NCBI RefSeq assembly: GCF_900186505.1
Contig: NZ_LT891970.1
Span: 728,451 to 792,450, forward strand
Source: Enorma phocaeensis
Lineage (GTDB): Bacteria; Actinomycetota; Coriobacteriia; Coriobacteriales; Coriobacteriaceae
DNA: 64,000 bases
Reading direction: 5' to 3'
Each line of letters opens with the position of its first letter. Position 1 is the stretch's first letter. The notes under the pieces were generated by a model. The model was not told where the DNA came from. It saw only the letters and a program-made list of their open reading frames with translations, and did no database searches. The translations under genes were made by a program, and so were the position numbers. Positions 1-8,598 of this stretch are shown piece after piece.

Positions 1-1187
1 CCGATGGAAAGCACTCCTAAAGAAGCATCCCCCGTGAGCGATGTCACGACAGATACTAGCAGAGTTCCCATGACGCTCGCGTAGCGTCCGAAGATATCAA
101 AGAAGCCGTAATACTCGTTGGCATGCTCTTTGGGGATGAGCTTGCCAAAGTAGCTGCGCGAAAGCGCCTGAATGCCGCCTTGGAACATACCGACCACGAT
201 GGCGAGGATCCAGAACTCGAGCGCGGACTTGAGGAAGAACGCCGCAAAAAGCACGATCAGCACGTAGGCGGCTACGGCTATGATGATCATCTTGAGCGTG
301 CCCTGGCTCTTGGCGAGCTTGCCATAGGCGATAGCCGAGGGAAACGCCACGAACTGCGTCACGAGCAAGGCGAGAATGAGCTGGGTGGAATCGATGCCGA
401 GCGACGTGCCGTAGGTCGTCGCCATCGAGATAACCGTGTGCACTCCGTCGATGTAGAAGAAAAACGCGATCATGTAGATGAGGATGGCCTTGTCATCGGC
501 GATGCGGCGCATCGTGCGACCCAGGCCGGTGATGGTCTTTACCACCTCGGTGGCGAAGGTCTCGCCCGGTGCAAGCTGCTTGGAGTAGACCTGCTTGTAG
601 CTCTTCACCAGCGGCACCGTGAAAGCGAGCCACCATAGGCCGGTGATCACGAACGCGATGCGCACGCACAGGAGCATATCGAGGCCGAGCACCGCGGGCC
701 CACCCAGGATGAGCGCGATGCACACGATGAACGGCACGCACGAGCCGATGTAGCCCCATGCGTAGCCGGAGCTGGAGACGGCGTCCATGCGCTCGTCGGT
801 GGTGACGTCCGGCAGCATGGCATCGTAAAACGTCATCGACGAATTGAGGCCGATGGTGCACAGCACGTAGACGATGAGGAACGGCATAGCCCCCATGGAA
901 ATCGCCTGAGCGAGACAAAGCACCAGGCCCGTGAGGAAGAATCCGAGAAAGAACTTGATCTTGTTACCGGCGAAATCCGCAAGCGAGCCGAGCACCGGCA
1001 TGAGCAGCGCCACCACGAGCGATGCGATGGTCTGGGCATTCGCCCAGGCGGTCACCAGCTCCGCCGAGTTCGCCGCCGTGTTGATGGCGTCGAAGTAGAT
1101 GGGGACGACCGAGGTGTTGAAGAGGACGAGGGCAGAGTTGCCCACGTCATACATCACCCAGTTGCGCTCTTGCTTCGTGTACTTCAT
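1..1187 (-). CDS. MFS transporter, UMF1/Atg22-like family (3' part only)
   Basis: An integral membrane permease of the major facilitator superfamily, truncated by the left edge; about 395 codons are visible. The start ATG at 1185-1187 follows a purine-rich GGAAGG stretch. The N-terminus has the family-typical block KQERNWVMYDVGNSA, followed by many hydrophobic helices and a conserved late block YYGFFDIFGRYASVMG, the signature that ties UMF1 proteins to Atg22 vacuolar effluxers. The substrate cannot be predicted; eukaryotic Atg22 exports amino acids, and bacterial members are mostly uncharacterised. The gene is transcribed away from the neighbouring phospholipase-like gene's stop with about 200 bases between. 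The missing C-terminus should hold the last one or two helices. Confidence 0.85.
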   Translation of the reverse strand, partial: MKYTKQERNWVMYDVGNSALVLFNTSVVPIYFDAINTAANSAELVTAWANAQTIASLVVALLMPVLGSLADFAGNKIKFFLGFFLTGLVLCLAQAISMGAMPFLIVYVLCTIGLNSSMTFYDAMLPDVTTDERMDAVSSSGYAWGYIGSCVPFIVCIALILGGPAVLGLDMLLCVRIAFVITGLWWLAFTVPLVKSYKQVYSKQLAPGETFATEVVKTITGLGRTMRRIADDKAILIYMIAFFFYIDGVHTVISMATTYGTSLGIDSTQLILALLVTQFVAFPSAIAYGKLAKSQGTLKMIIIAVAAYVLIVLFAAFFLKSALEFWILAIVVGMFQGGIQALSRSYFGKLIPKEHANEYYGFFDIFGRYASVMGTLLVSVVTSLTGDASLGVLSI

Positions 1188-1386
1188 CGCCGTTCCTTCC
1201 CCGTTACCCATGCACACATGCATCAATGGTACGGCACACGCGCCGCAGATGAGGTCAGGATTTGGTAAAGCTCGGGAATGCGATGGGGGACCGTGAGCCA
1301 GCAGGACGAAACGCAGCAGGGCGAAGCCCGGCAGGAAGCGATCGCACCCCGCCGGGCTCCACTCGTCTGGCGCCTCTCTTCCGGCG

Positions 1387-2331
1387 CTATTCTTCCAGTT
1401 CGAACTCCTCGCACACGTCGAGCGGGCGACCGGAATAGTTCAGATGGCGCGTCATGCTCTCCATATCACCGGACTCGATGAAGCGCGCGGCGCTCTGGCG
1501 GTAATCCTCGAGCGCACGGTCGAAGACCTCGGGGAAGCTCTCATGAGACTCGTCGCCGGTGAAGGGGTTGCTCCAAGCGACGTGGCCCATGTTGCCTGCG
1601 CGATACGGCTGTACCGTCGTGACGCGGTGGGCAAGCGAACCCAGAAGCGAGTTGCCGCGCACGAGGGCCTCGACCCGCTCGATAGCCGTCGAGAGCGGCG
1701 TGCCGGCGGGCTCGATGATGCGGTAGACCATCCTCATGTCCGCAAGAGCGCGATGGTACTCCGCCGCGCCCACGTTGAGCCCGTACACCTTGAGGCCCAC
1801 GAAGCTCATCAGCGTGCCGGCGACCTTATCGATGCGCTCGGATGAGATGAGGACGCTTGCCGGCGGGTAGTCATCGACCGTCACCCCGCCGCGCTTGAGC
1901 TGGAGCATGAGCACGTCCAGATCGCTCTCGATGACGGCGTGGACCTGACTGCCCGCGTTCTCGAGCGTGCTGTCGACGGCCTGGATACCCCACTGCTGGG
2001 CATAGACGAACGGATGGGCGTTGCGATCGAGCACATAGTGCGAGAGCAGGCCCAACGCGAAGGCGCGCCCCACCGCGGCATCGTGCCGCTGCAGATGGCT
2101 GACGCCGTCACGCAACGCGCTGAACTGCCGCGATGGCCGGCAGCGATGCATGGCGCGCCCGAGATCCTGGCATGCGGAGAGCTGGGGCGTACGCACCCGG
2201 AAGAAGAAGGGGTCGGGCCCCTGGTTCGCGATCAGGAAGGCGATGCGCTCGTCCTCCGTCCCGATGATGCCCTGGGGCAGCGTGTCGATACTTTCCTCGC
2301 CGAAGAGACGATGCGTGATGAGTGCTGGCAT
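1387..2331 (-). CDS. zinc-dependent phospholipase C-like protein
   Basis: A 314-residue protein resembling the zinc-dependent phospholipase C / S1-P1 nuclease fold group (PF00882-like). Supporting motifs are the N-terminal THRLFGEES, a His/Asp-rich helix GLLSHYVLDRNAHPF that would hold metal ligands, and a later HAVIESDLD segment. There is no obvious signal peptide, so it may act inside the cell, unlike secreted clostridial alpha-toxin-type enzymes. The start at 2329-2331 is supported by an AAGGAA ribosome site. Catalysis on phospholipids is a family inference; many actinobacterial members are annotated only as zinc-dependent phospholipase C family proteins. It is divergent from the peptidase gene at 2471. 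Confidence 0.75.
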   Translation of the reverse strand: MPALITHRLFGEESIDTLPQGIIGTEDERIAFLIANQGPDPFFFRVRTPQLSACQDLGRAMHRCRPSRQFSALRDGVSHLQRHDAAVGRAFALGLLSHYVLDRNAHPFVYAQQWGIQAVDSTLENAGSQVHAVIESDLDVLMLQLKRGGVTVDDYPPASVLISSERIDKVAGTLMSFVGLKVYGLNVGAAEYHRALADMRMVYRIIEPAGTPLSTAIERVEALVRGNSLLGSLAHRVTTVQPYRAGNMGHVAWSNPFTGDESHESFPEVFDRALEDYRQSAARFIESGDMESMTRHLNYSGRPLDVCEEFELEE

Positions 2332-2470
2332 GGTATTCCTTTCCGCCGGGAAGCCTGCGCACGAACAACTTTCGCATCGCGGCCCCAGCTGTCCCCATTA
2401 TGCACCACCGACGGCGCTGCGCACCATCATGCGGTAGTATTAGGGCCATGCACGATTGAAGGGAGGGATG

Positions 2471-3871
2471 ATGGCGGAACGCCGGCGATTCGATGGCGAA
2501 CGCACGCCATCACCCACGCCCGTCGCGCAACCGTCCAACTCCAGTCGCGGCTCCTATACCGGAGCTGGCAACGCCATGCCGCGATCGGCAAGACTCGCCT
2601 CCTCTCGGAACAACCCCGTACGCGATTCCTCGGATGCACGAGGGAGCGATGACCCGGTACGCCGACGCATCTACCAGGGAACGCTCTACGACGATAAGCC
2701 CCCGCGGAGAATCGCGCAGACGGAGACGGGCGCCCCCGCACCCAGAACCGCACGCCCAAAGCCCGCCGAGAGCCATCGCCCGCGCGGAAAGCGCCCGGCG
2801 AAACCCGTGGAATCCCGGCAACTAGGCGGAGCGCGACCCGGCAGCATCAGCCTCAGCGGCACGCGCCCCCAGCGAGCTGGAAGCCGCGCCACCGCACGCC
2901 CTCCACGGCGCACCGATAGTGCACGGCGGCCGCAGCGCGGCGCCGCTTCGATAAGTCCGGGACCTCAAGGCCCCGGAGGAGTCGCCCTTATGGTCCTCGG
3001 AACGATTGCCGCCGTCTTCGTTGCCGTCTTCGGCGCGATCGGCTCCGCCGTCGGCAGCCTCTTCTCGTCCAAAACGAGGCGCGGCGGGTCCTTCTCGATG
3101 GCGAGAGGGCTCGGCAGCCGCAGCGTATCGTTTGCCGGCGCCTCGCGCTATGGCTCGCGCCGCTCATCGCGGGGATGGTCGAACAGCCGGAGCGGCAACT
3201 CGGTGAGCATCTCGCGCGCCGCCACGACCGCAGCCTGCGGAACGCTCGCCGCATGGCTGGTCTCGGCGCTTTTCTTCGCCGCTCCGATTGGAGCGGATGC
3301 CACCGCAGAAGCACGGCTCCTCGACCTTGCCGCGCTTGATGCCGGCAGCCTCCCGCTCTCGACACCCGCGAGCGAGTGGCAGCAAGGCACCATGCCCTAC
3401 CTCTACCAGATCGACCCCGCCTGGAGCACCAAGCCCTACGCCGGCGACACGGTCGCCATCAACGGCTGCGGGCCGACCTGCCTCACGATGGTCTACATCT
3501 ACCTCACCGGCGACACCTCGTACAACCCTGCGCAGATGGCAGCCTATGCCGACGAGGGCAACTACGCCCCCACCGGCGCCACCGAGTGGAGGTTCATGTC
3601 TGAGGGAGCCGATGGGCTCGGCATCACGGGCTCCAGCATTCAGGTCTCCTCATCGGCCGTTACCGAAGCGCTGCAGGCAGGCCACCCGGTCATCTGCGCT
3701 ATGGGACCCGGGGACTTCACCACAACCGGCCACTTCATCGTGCTCTCCGGCATCGATGGGAACGGCAGGGTCACGGTGCACGACCCCAATAGCAGCTACC
3801 GCAGCGCCCAAACCTGGGACCTTTCGCTCGTTCTCTCCCAAGCCTCCGCGTGCTGGGAGTTCACCGCGTAG
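2471..3871 (+). CDS. membrane-anchored C39-like cysteine peptidase domain protein
   Basis: A 466-residue protein with three parts. Residues 1 to about 170 are Arg/Pro/Ser-rich and look disordered. Two hydrophobic stretches follow (around 175-205 and 255-280), suggesting membrane anchoring with a long basic cytoplasmic tail. The C-terminal ~150 residues form a papain-like C39_2 domain beginning at MPYLYQIDPAW, with the probable catalytic Cys in INGCGPTCLTM (about residue 333), the His in TTGHFIVLSG (about 420) and a following VHDPNS. The ATG at 2471 is preferred: GGAGGG sits four bases upstream, whereas the ATG at 2468 and a TTG at 2456 are poorly spaced. The domain probably faces outward and cleaves peptides or remodels the envelope; the substrate is unknown. 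Convergent with the zinc-ribbon gene. Confidence 0.75.
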   Translation: MAERRRFDGERTPSPTPVAQPSNSSRGSYTGAGNAMPRSARLASSRNNPVRDSSDARGSDDPVRRRIYQGTLYDDKPPRRIAQTETGAPAPRTARPKPAESHRPRGKRPAKPVESRQLGGARPGSISLSGTRPQRAGSRATARPPRRTDSARRPQRGAASISPGPQGPGGVALMVLGTIAAVFVAVFGAIGSAVGSLFSSKTRRGGSFSMARGLGSRSVSFAGASRYGSRRSSRGWSNSRSGNSVSISRAATTAACGTLAAWLVSALFFAAPIGADATAEARLLDLAALDAGSLPLSTPASEWQQGTMPYLYQIDPAWSTKPYAGDTVAINGCGPTCLTMVYIYLTGDTSYNPAQMAAYADEGNYAPTGATEWRFMSEGADGLGITGSSIQVSSSAVTEALQAGHPVICAMGPGDFTTTGHFIVLSGIDGNGRVTVHDPNSSYRSAQTWDLSLVLSQASACWEFTA

Positions 3872-3904
3872 CCCGTGACGCTCGGCGATGGGCTGACTTT
3901 CGCG

Positions 3905-3933
3905 CAAAAAAGGGCGCCGCCTGCGCAGCGCCC
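3905..3933 (-). terminator. intrinsic terminator of the zinc-ribbon gene
   Basis: On the minus strand GGGCGC pairs with GCGCCC around a 10-base loop and is followed by six T residues (the A run at 3906-3911). It lies 68 bases past the stop of the zinc-ribbon gene and just beyond the end of the convergent peptidase gene. Confidence 0.8.
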
Positions 3934-4000
3934 TCCGACTGATGCGAACCCTCGAACCGTTGCGCGCGGCGCACGCTCAGCACGCGCCGGCGGCTCGGTC

Positions 4001-4834
4001 TTAGTAGCCCCACAGATACCAAGAGCCACCGATCTTGACAGCGCACATCCCGATGTAGCCCATGTCGCTCGACTCCGACTCGCCCGCCTCGTAGCCACCG
4101 AAATCCTCGAGCAGCGTTGCGGTGATGCTTCCTTCGAGCTCATAGGCTTCCTCGACTTCAAGATCAACGCCGAGGCCATCGAGGCTGTCGTTCATGGAGT
4201 CGATCTCATCGGAATCCAGGCGGCTGCCAACCTCGATCTCGAACGAGAGGTCGACCATGTCGAGATATGTCGTCGCATAGCTCAGCGACGATCCCATGGA
4301 CTCCCCCATGTACTCAGCGAAATCCTCCCGCGAATCGTAGCCTTGCATGTCGATGCTCGCCTCGACGGCCTCCTCGGGCATGAGGGAGACGATGTCCAAT
4401 CCGAACCGCTCCCAATCGTCGCCCTCGAGATCGCTTGCGATCAAATTCGTGAAAGCAGACTCCACGCTGTCTGCGATTGACTGCGCGCTGCCATGGCCGC
4501 CACCGAAGATGCCGCCCAGCGCGAGCACGATGGCGACGATGGCCACCACGCCCACCGCGAGGATGCCGATCGTCATGCCGCGCGTCACATGGAACGGGCG
4601 CTTAGCAGGCTGCACCGCGGGCATCACCGGACCCTGCTGCGGTGCCGTCCCCTGGTAATAGGCTCCACCCGGCTGGCCTGCCGGCGGCTGCACCGGCGGC
4701 TGCGCAGGCGGTACCGGGGGCTGCTCGGGCATCGGATTAGGATTGGCTTGGGGGGCCGCGTTAAGCGGTGACCCGCAATTCCCGCAGAACGCCGATCCAT
4801 CGGGCAGCTGAGCGCCGCAATGAGGACAGAACAT
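4001..4834 (-). CDS. zinc-ribbon domain membrane protein
   Basis: A 277-residue protein beginning MFCPHCGAQLPDG with a second pair FCGNCG, a classic N-terminal zinc ribbon (CxxC-x10-CxxC). A Pro/Gln-rich linker follows, then one hydrophobic helix (TIGILAVGVVAIVAIVLAL, around residues 110-130), then an acidic ~140-residue extracytoplasmic region with no family I recognise. The start at 4834 has GGAGG upstream and puts the zinc ribbon at the very N-terminus; the frame stays open another 15 codons upstream but without support. This is a common actinobacterial architecture of unknown role, possibly sensing or envelope stress. The gene ends in its own terminator and is monocistronic or the last gene after the antiporter. 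Confidence 0.75.
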   Translation of the reverse strand: MFCPHCGAQLPDGSAFCGNCGSPLNAAPQANPNPMPEQPPVPPAQPPVQPPAGQPGGAYYQGTAPQQGPVMPAVQPAKRPFHVTRGMTIGILAVGVVAIVAIVLALGGIFGGGHGSAQSIADSVESAFTNLIASDLEGDDWERFGLDIVSLMPEEAVEASIDMQGYDSREDFAEYMGESMGSSLSYATTYLDMVDLSFEIEVGSRLDSDEIDSMNDSLDGLGVDLEVEEAYELEGSITATLLEDFGGYEAGESESSDMGYIGMCAVKIGGSWYLWGY

Positions 4835-4900
4835 GATTTCCTCCCATTTCACAAGGCCGTTATGGCTCCACGCCCGCACGCAGCATGCGCAGACACGGCA

Positions 4901-4921
4901 CCGGGCGCACGAGGCGCCCGG
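4901..4921 (-). terminator. GC-rich hairpin after the antiporter gene
   Basis: A perfect 8-bp stem, CCGGGCGC/GCGCCCGG, with a 5-base loop lies 40 bases past the antiporter stop. No T run follows, so it is either a weak terminator or an mRNA-stabilising hairpin. Confidence 0.45.
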
Positions 4922-4960
4922 CCCTTAGGAATAAGTGTAGCGTTTGCCTCCTACGCTGGG

Positions 4961-6442
4961 CTACACAATCGGCGCGATGCCGGCAAAGTGCATGTAAAGG
5001 GATATAACAGCAACCACGACCACGACCACGGCGATCACCTTGTCATGTGCGAGCGGCAACACGGGCTTGCCGCGCCCGCGCTCGCCGAGCGCGTACACGA
5101 CGATCGCCGGAGCGAAGAGGATGGTCGTTATCATGACTCCTTGCAGCCCGGTCGACCAAACCAAGAAGATGGTGTAGATGAAGCCGAGCGTGCCAAAGAG
5201 GCGCACAACCCACAGCTTAGGAGCACGCGGGCCGTCGAGGTCCTCGTTCTTCCACCCGATTACCATGTAATACGCTGCCGAACACACATACGGGATCAGG
5301 ATCGTGTTGACGGCGCACGTGTAGAAGAACTGATAGGTGCTTGCCGCGATCACGGAGAGGATGAGGAAGAGCTGGGTGATACCCGAGCTCACCAGCACCG
5401 TCACGATGGGCGCACCCTGCTTGTTGGTCTTTGCGAACGCCAGCGGGAACGTCCCCTGACGCGCTGCCTCGAACGGCGTCTCGGCGGCAATAATGACATA
5501 GCCGAGCATCGCCCCGACGAGCGAGAGGATGACACCGAGGTTCACCACCGCAGCGCCCACGGGCCCGATGGCGTGCTCGAGGATGCCCGCCATGGAGGGC
5601 GTTGCGAGCTCGGCCATCTCGGCACGCGGCATAATGCCAAGCGAGAGCAGCGAGATGAAGAGGTACAGCACGAATACGGCAATGAATCCCAAAGCCGTCG
5701 CGCGCCCGACATCCTTCACGTACTTCGCACGGCCTGAAATCACAACGGCGCCCTCGATGCCCGTGAAGACCCAGACGAGCGCGATCATCGTCGAGACCAC
5801 CTGCTCGCCAAAGCTCGGTCCGCCTGGCTCGCCCCAGAAGTTATCCATGAAGATGGCAGGGTCGAACTTCCCCAGCAACACGATGGAGAGCACGAAGAGG
5901 CCGAGCGGTACGAGCTTCGCAAGCGTGACGATGACGTTGATCCCCGCTGCCTCCTTGACGCCGCGCGTCACCAAGAAGGTGAGGACCCATAAGAAGATGC
6001 TTGCGCACACGATGGATAGGACGTTATTGCCTTCGCCGAAAGCTGGGAAGAAGTAGCCCAGCGCACTGAACAGCAGCAAGGCGAAGCTCACGTTGGACAG
6101 GCAAGCGCTTATCCAGTAGCCCCATGCCGAGTTAAAGCCAACGTAGTCGCCAAAGCCCGCAGCGGCGTACGCATAGATGCCGCCCGTGAGCTTGGGACGA
6201 GCCTGGGAAAGACCGTTGAACACCATCATCAGCGCAAAAACACCGATAAAGCAGATCGCCCACGAGACGATGACCGCGCCGGAGTTCGCCCCACCTGCTG
6301 CCATATCGCCGGCAAGCGAGAAGATGCCGCCGCAGATGCTCGCGGTAATCACCATCATGGTCAGGCGGAACAGGTCGAGGCCCTCGGGGTCGATGATGCC
6401 GTCGGCGCCCACGCTCGCGGCGCTATCCCTCTCTTGAGCCAT
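4961..6442 (-). CDS. APC-family basic amino acid antiporter (ArcD-like)
   Basis: A 493-residue, roughly 12-helix permease of the amino acid-polyamine-organocation family, basic amino acid/polyamine antiporter group. Visible signatures are an early helix LTMMVITASICGGIFSLAGD with the glycine-rich substrate loop, and FTGIEGAVVISGRAK in the middle, typical of arginine/ornithine and related exchangers. The start at 6442 is preferred because AAGGAG lies five bases upstream; a GTG six bases earlier is possible. The gene follows the DDAH-like gene in the same direction and has a TTGTAT...ATACAA operator directly upstream, so it probably imports arginine-type substrate in exchange for ornithine or another product. 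Whether the exchange partner is ornithine, citrulline or a methylamine is not visible. Confidence 0.85.
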   Translation of the reverse strand: MAQERDSAASVGADGIIDPEGLDLFRLTMMVITASICGGIFSLAGDMAAGGANSGAVIVSWAICFIGVFALMMVFNGLSQARPKLTGGIYAYAAAGFGDYVGFNSAWGYWISACLSNVSFALLLFSALGYFFPAFGEGNNVLSIVCASIFLWVLTFLVTRGVKEAAGINVIVTLAKLVPLGLFVLSIVLLGKFDPAIFMDNFWGEPGGPSFGEQVVSTMIALVWVFTGIEGAVVISGRAKYVKDVGRATALGFIAVFVLYLFISLLSLGIMPRAEMAELATPSMAGILEHAIGPVGAAVVNLGVILSLVGAMLGYVIIAAETPFEAARQGTFPLAFAKTNKQGAPIVTVLVSSGITQLFLILSVIAASTYQFFYTCAVNTILIPYVCSAAYYMVIGWKNEDLDGPRAPKLWVVRLFGTLGFIYTIFLVWSTGLQGVMITTILFAPAIVVYALGERGRGKPVLPLAHDKVIAVVVVVVAVISLYMHFAGIAPIV

Positions 6443-6464
6443 GATCACTCCTTACTCTTACAGG

Positions 6465-6481
6465 TTGTATACAGAATACAA
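6465..6481. promoter_or_regulatory. candidate GntR operator upstream of the antiporter
   Basis: TTGTAT-N5-ATACAA, an inverted repeat with perfect 6-base arms, 23 bases upstream of the antiporter start. Its half-site matches the palindrome beside the GntR gene (7392-7407), so the same regulator probably binds both. Confidence 0.55.
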
Positions 6482-6514
6482 GGGCCGGTGACCGGCCTTC
6501 CGGTTCACCGGCCC
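6482..6514 (-). terminator. hairpin between the DDAH-like gene and the antiporter gene
   Basis: Perfect 10-base arms (GGGCCGGTGA / TCACCGGCCC) around a 13-base loop, 17 bases past the DDAH-like stop. No clean T run follows; the sequence runs straight into the operator at 6465-6481. It may be a partial terminator separating two expression levels. Confidence 0.55.
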
Positions 6515-6530
6515 TCGCGGACGGGGAGCG

Positions 6531-7307
6531 CTAGAAGCGCAGCGACAGGCAGGAGAGGCCGCCGTCGACCTTGCGGTACTCGGAGGTGTCGACTACGAGC
6601 GTCTTGTAGCCCAGGTCCTGGACCGCCTTCAGGACGGTCGGGTAGCCCTCGGCCACGATCACCGTGTCGTTGACCCAGATGCAGTTCGCGCCGTAGGCCT
6701 CCTCCTCGGACACGACGATCTTGTTGTACTGGGCGAAGTCGGGCTTGTCGATGAACTCGCCCGAGACGAGCATGTTGTTGTTCTCGATGTAGTTCACGCC
6801 GGTCTTGAGGTGCAGGACCTCCTCCAGCGGGACCTCGGAGCCCTCGAGGCCCCAGCCGGCGAGGATCTCGCAGAACTGGCGGATGCCCTCCTCGTTGGTG
6901 CGGGCCGAGCGGCCGACGTAGAAGTGGTCGCCGACCATCATGACGTCGCCGCCGTCGAGCGTGCCGGGAGCCTCGATGTGCTTGACGTGCTCGTCATCGA
7001 AGAAGCGGCGGATGACCGGCTCGATCTCGTCCTTCTCGCCGTTGCGGCTATCGGCACCGGGGTTGGTGATGATTGCGCCGCAGCGGGTGATGACGGCCGG
7101 GTCCTCGACGAAGCAGCTGTCCGGGTACTGCTCGAGGGCGGGAAGGACGGTGACGTCGACGCCGCACTGCTCGAGCGCATGCTCGTAGTCGTAGTGCTCT
7201 TCGATCGCACGCTCATAGATGGGCTGGCCGAGCTCGGGGGCGCTCGTGATGCCGTTGCTGAGCGACTTGCCGGGGCGGCGGATGATGACGTGGCTGAACT
7301 TGGTCAT
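6531..7307 (-). CDS. dimethylarginine dimethylaminohydrolase-like (arginine deiminase superfamily)
   Basis: A 258-residue member of the guanidino-modifying superfamily, close in order of motifs to Pseudomonas DDAH, which hydrolyses N-methylated arginines to citrulline plus methylamines. The three catalytic elements are present: an acidic residue in GTLDGGD, the His in VLHLKTG, and the nucleophilic Cys in the C-terminal GGLSCLSLRF. The blocks CFVEDPAVI and GDHFYVGRSARTN are also DDAH-like. Length matches the family (about 254), far shorter than true arginine deiminase (about 410). The start at 7307 has GGAGG nine bases upstream. Its neighbours are an arginine-type antiporter and carbamate kinase, so it may replace ArcA in an arginine deiminase-like route, or feed citrulline from methylarginines. 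No ornithine carbamoyltransferase gene is in the window. Confidence 0.85.
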   Translation of the reverse strand: MTKFSHVIIRRPGKSLSNGITSAPELGQPIYERAIEEHYDYEHALEQCGVDVTVLPALEQYPDSCFVEDPAVITRCGAIITNPGADSRNGEKDEIEPVIRRFFDDEHVKHIEAPGTLDGGDVMMVGDHFYVGRSARTNEEGIRQFCEILAGWGLEGSEVPLEEVLHLKTGVNYIENNNMLVSGEFIDKPDFAQYNKIVVSEEEAYGANCIWVNDTVIVAEGYPTVLKAVQDLGYKTLVVDTSEYRKVDGGLSCLSLRF

Positions 7308-7391
7308 GGGATCGAACCTCCAAAGCTCGGTGCGGGGATGACCTCCATCCCCTTTCGACACCTTCATCCTATGTGCGTCCAACCTAGTTGT

Positions 7392-7407
7392 ATATTGTAT
7401 ACAATAT
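7392..7407. promoter_or_regulatory. GntR-type operator palindrome between DDAH-like gene and gntR
   Basis: ATATTGTATACAATAT, a perfect 16-bp palindrome centred on TTGTATACAA, in the divergent region. It overlaps a TACAAT candidate -10 box reading toward the DDAH-like gene. FCD-subgroup GntR regulators often bind short palindromes of this kind. Confidence 0.65.
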
Positions 7408-7518
7408 GAACGGTAGTTTTTGCTCGGTGAACGTGAGAGCGTTCCGGAATCCCTCTCGATGCCATGGCAAATTGAGCTTGATATACTTGTCTTACCTGCC
7501 TACAGATATGTTTCCCAT

Positions 7519-7531
7519 ACGGTATACACAA
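7519..7531. promoter_or_regulatory. second, imperfect GTATAC site before gntR
   Basis: ACGGTATACACAA shares the GTATACA core with the perfect palindrome 115 bases away and lies about 35 bases before the chosen gntR start, a position suited to autoregulation. The left arm is degenerate, so it is a weaker candidate. Confidence 0.4.
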
Positions 7532-7563
7532 CGAAGCGCCGTCCCGTCACCGAGGAGATCCAA

Positions 7564-8214
7564 TTGGACGCACCGCGCAGCTCGCTTAAAGACAACGTCT
7601 ACGCATACATCGCCGGGCGCATCGACTCAGGCGAGCTCTCTGCCGGAGATCGCGTGAGCGAGCAAGCCATCTGCGATGCCATGGGGGTTTCGCGCACCCC
7701 CGTGCGCGAAGCGCTCATCCAGCTCGCAAGCGACGGCTATCTCGACAACCTTCCCCGCCGCGGGTTTCGCGTCCGTGGATTCGACCGCAAGAACGCGCTT
7801 GAGGTGTTCGAGGTCATCGCCCCCCTCGACGGGCAAGCGGCGTATCTCGCCTGCCCAAAGCTCGACGAAGACATCCTCTCGCAGCTGCGCTTCCTTGTAG
7901 GGTCGATGGATCTCGCCATCGAAAGCCACCTCATGCTGAAATACGACGACCTGCAGCGTGAGTTCCACTCCACCTACGTTCGGCTCTGCGGCAATGACCG
8001 CCTTATCAACCTGCTGCACCAACTGGAGCGATGCTTTATCAAACGCGACTACAGCACGGTCGACCGTGAAGAGGCATATCGGCTCCTGCACAAGGCGAAC
8101 GATGAGCATCGGCATATCCTCGAACTTTTCGAGGCAGGTGACGCTACCGCGGTGCGAGATTATATTCGCGATGTGCATTGGAGTACCGAGAATGCCGAGT
8201 TCACCGTGTGGTAG
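7564..8214 (+). CDS. GntR-family transcriptional regulator, FCD subgroup
   Basis: A 216-residue one-component regulator. Residues 5-70 form the winged helix with the GntR signature GDRVSEQAICDAMGVSRTPV then EALIQLASDGYL. The remainder is an all-helical FCD effector domain with an EFHSTYVRLCGNDRL block whose His is a typical metal/ligand residue. The frame is open to 7420, but a TTG at 7564 preceded by GAGGAG at a 7-base spacing is the best start and makes a normal-length protein; an ATG at 7462 is the alternative. It is divergent from the DDAH-like gene with a perfect TTGTATACAA palindrome between, so it likely controls that gene and the antiporter in response to an arginine-related ligand. 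Confidence 0.85.
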   Translation: MDAPRSSLKDNVYAYIAGRIDSGELSAGDRVSEQAICDAMGVSRTPVREALIQLASDGYLDNLPRRGFRVRGFDRKNALEVFEVIAPLDGQAAYLACPKLDEDILSQLRFLVGSMDLAIESHLMLKYDDLQREFHSTYVRLCGNDRLINLLHQLERCFIKRDYSTVDREEAYRLLHKANDEHRHILELFEAGDATAVRDYIRDVHWSTENAEFTVW

Positions 8215-8364
8215 CAGCGCCGAGAGCCACGCAAATAATCCGCCATACATGCACGCCCAGCTGCACAGTGCCCGGAAGAGCATCGGCTGAAGCAAAAATG
8301 AGACAGGCCCTACCGCTGTAGCTCAACGGGCACGACGGCTAGACATTGGAGAAGAAGGACTTCC

Positions 8365-8400
8365 GAATAAAAACGGAGGCCCAGCCAAGTCGGGGCCTCC
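8365..8400 (-). terminator. intrinsic terminator behind the carbamate kinase remnant
   Basis: GGAGGCCC and GGGCCTCC form an 8-bp stem with a 10-base loop, followed on the minus strand by a GTTTTTATT tail. It sits where a terminator would for the decayed gene end at 8415. Confidence 0.75.
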
Positions 8401-8414
8401 AAGAGGCGCTCGCT

Positions 8415-8455
8415 CTAGGATGTCGCAGGTGCTTGCGTGTAGACGCGGATGCCAT
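8415..8455 (-). pseudogene. remnant of a second carbamate kinase 3' end
   Basis: Twenty-four of 29 bases at about 8424-8452 match the last codons and stop region of the intact carbamate kinase gene (8821-8849), in the same orientation. The intact gene ends GTRIYA-stop; here the frame reads GIRVYTQAPATS, with the original TAA changed to CAA and the next stop 6 codons on. The frame decays upstream, so only the tail and its terminator survive. Alternative: a chance match, which the shared orientation and following terminator make less likely. Confidence 0.5.
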
Positions 8456-8598
8456 GGATGCATGCTTTCTTTTGCGCCATGCGGTCGGGAATAAGCGGTG
8501 AGCTGCAGTTCAGCCCATGATACTCGCGACACCCCATAGAGATACGATGTTGGCCTCCGAAGTTCGGAAGGATTGCCTCCCACGTTAACCAGCATTAG

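Noticed and set aside
8313..8360. tRNA-like stretch CTGTAGCTCAACGGG.
   Set aside because: It resembles a D-arm only; no anticodon stem, T arm or acceptor pairing can be built.
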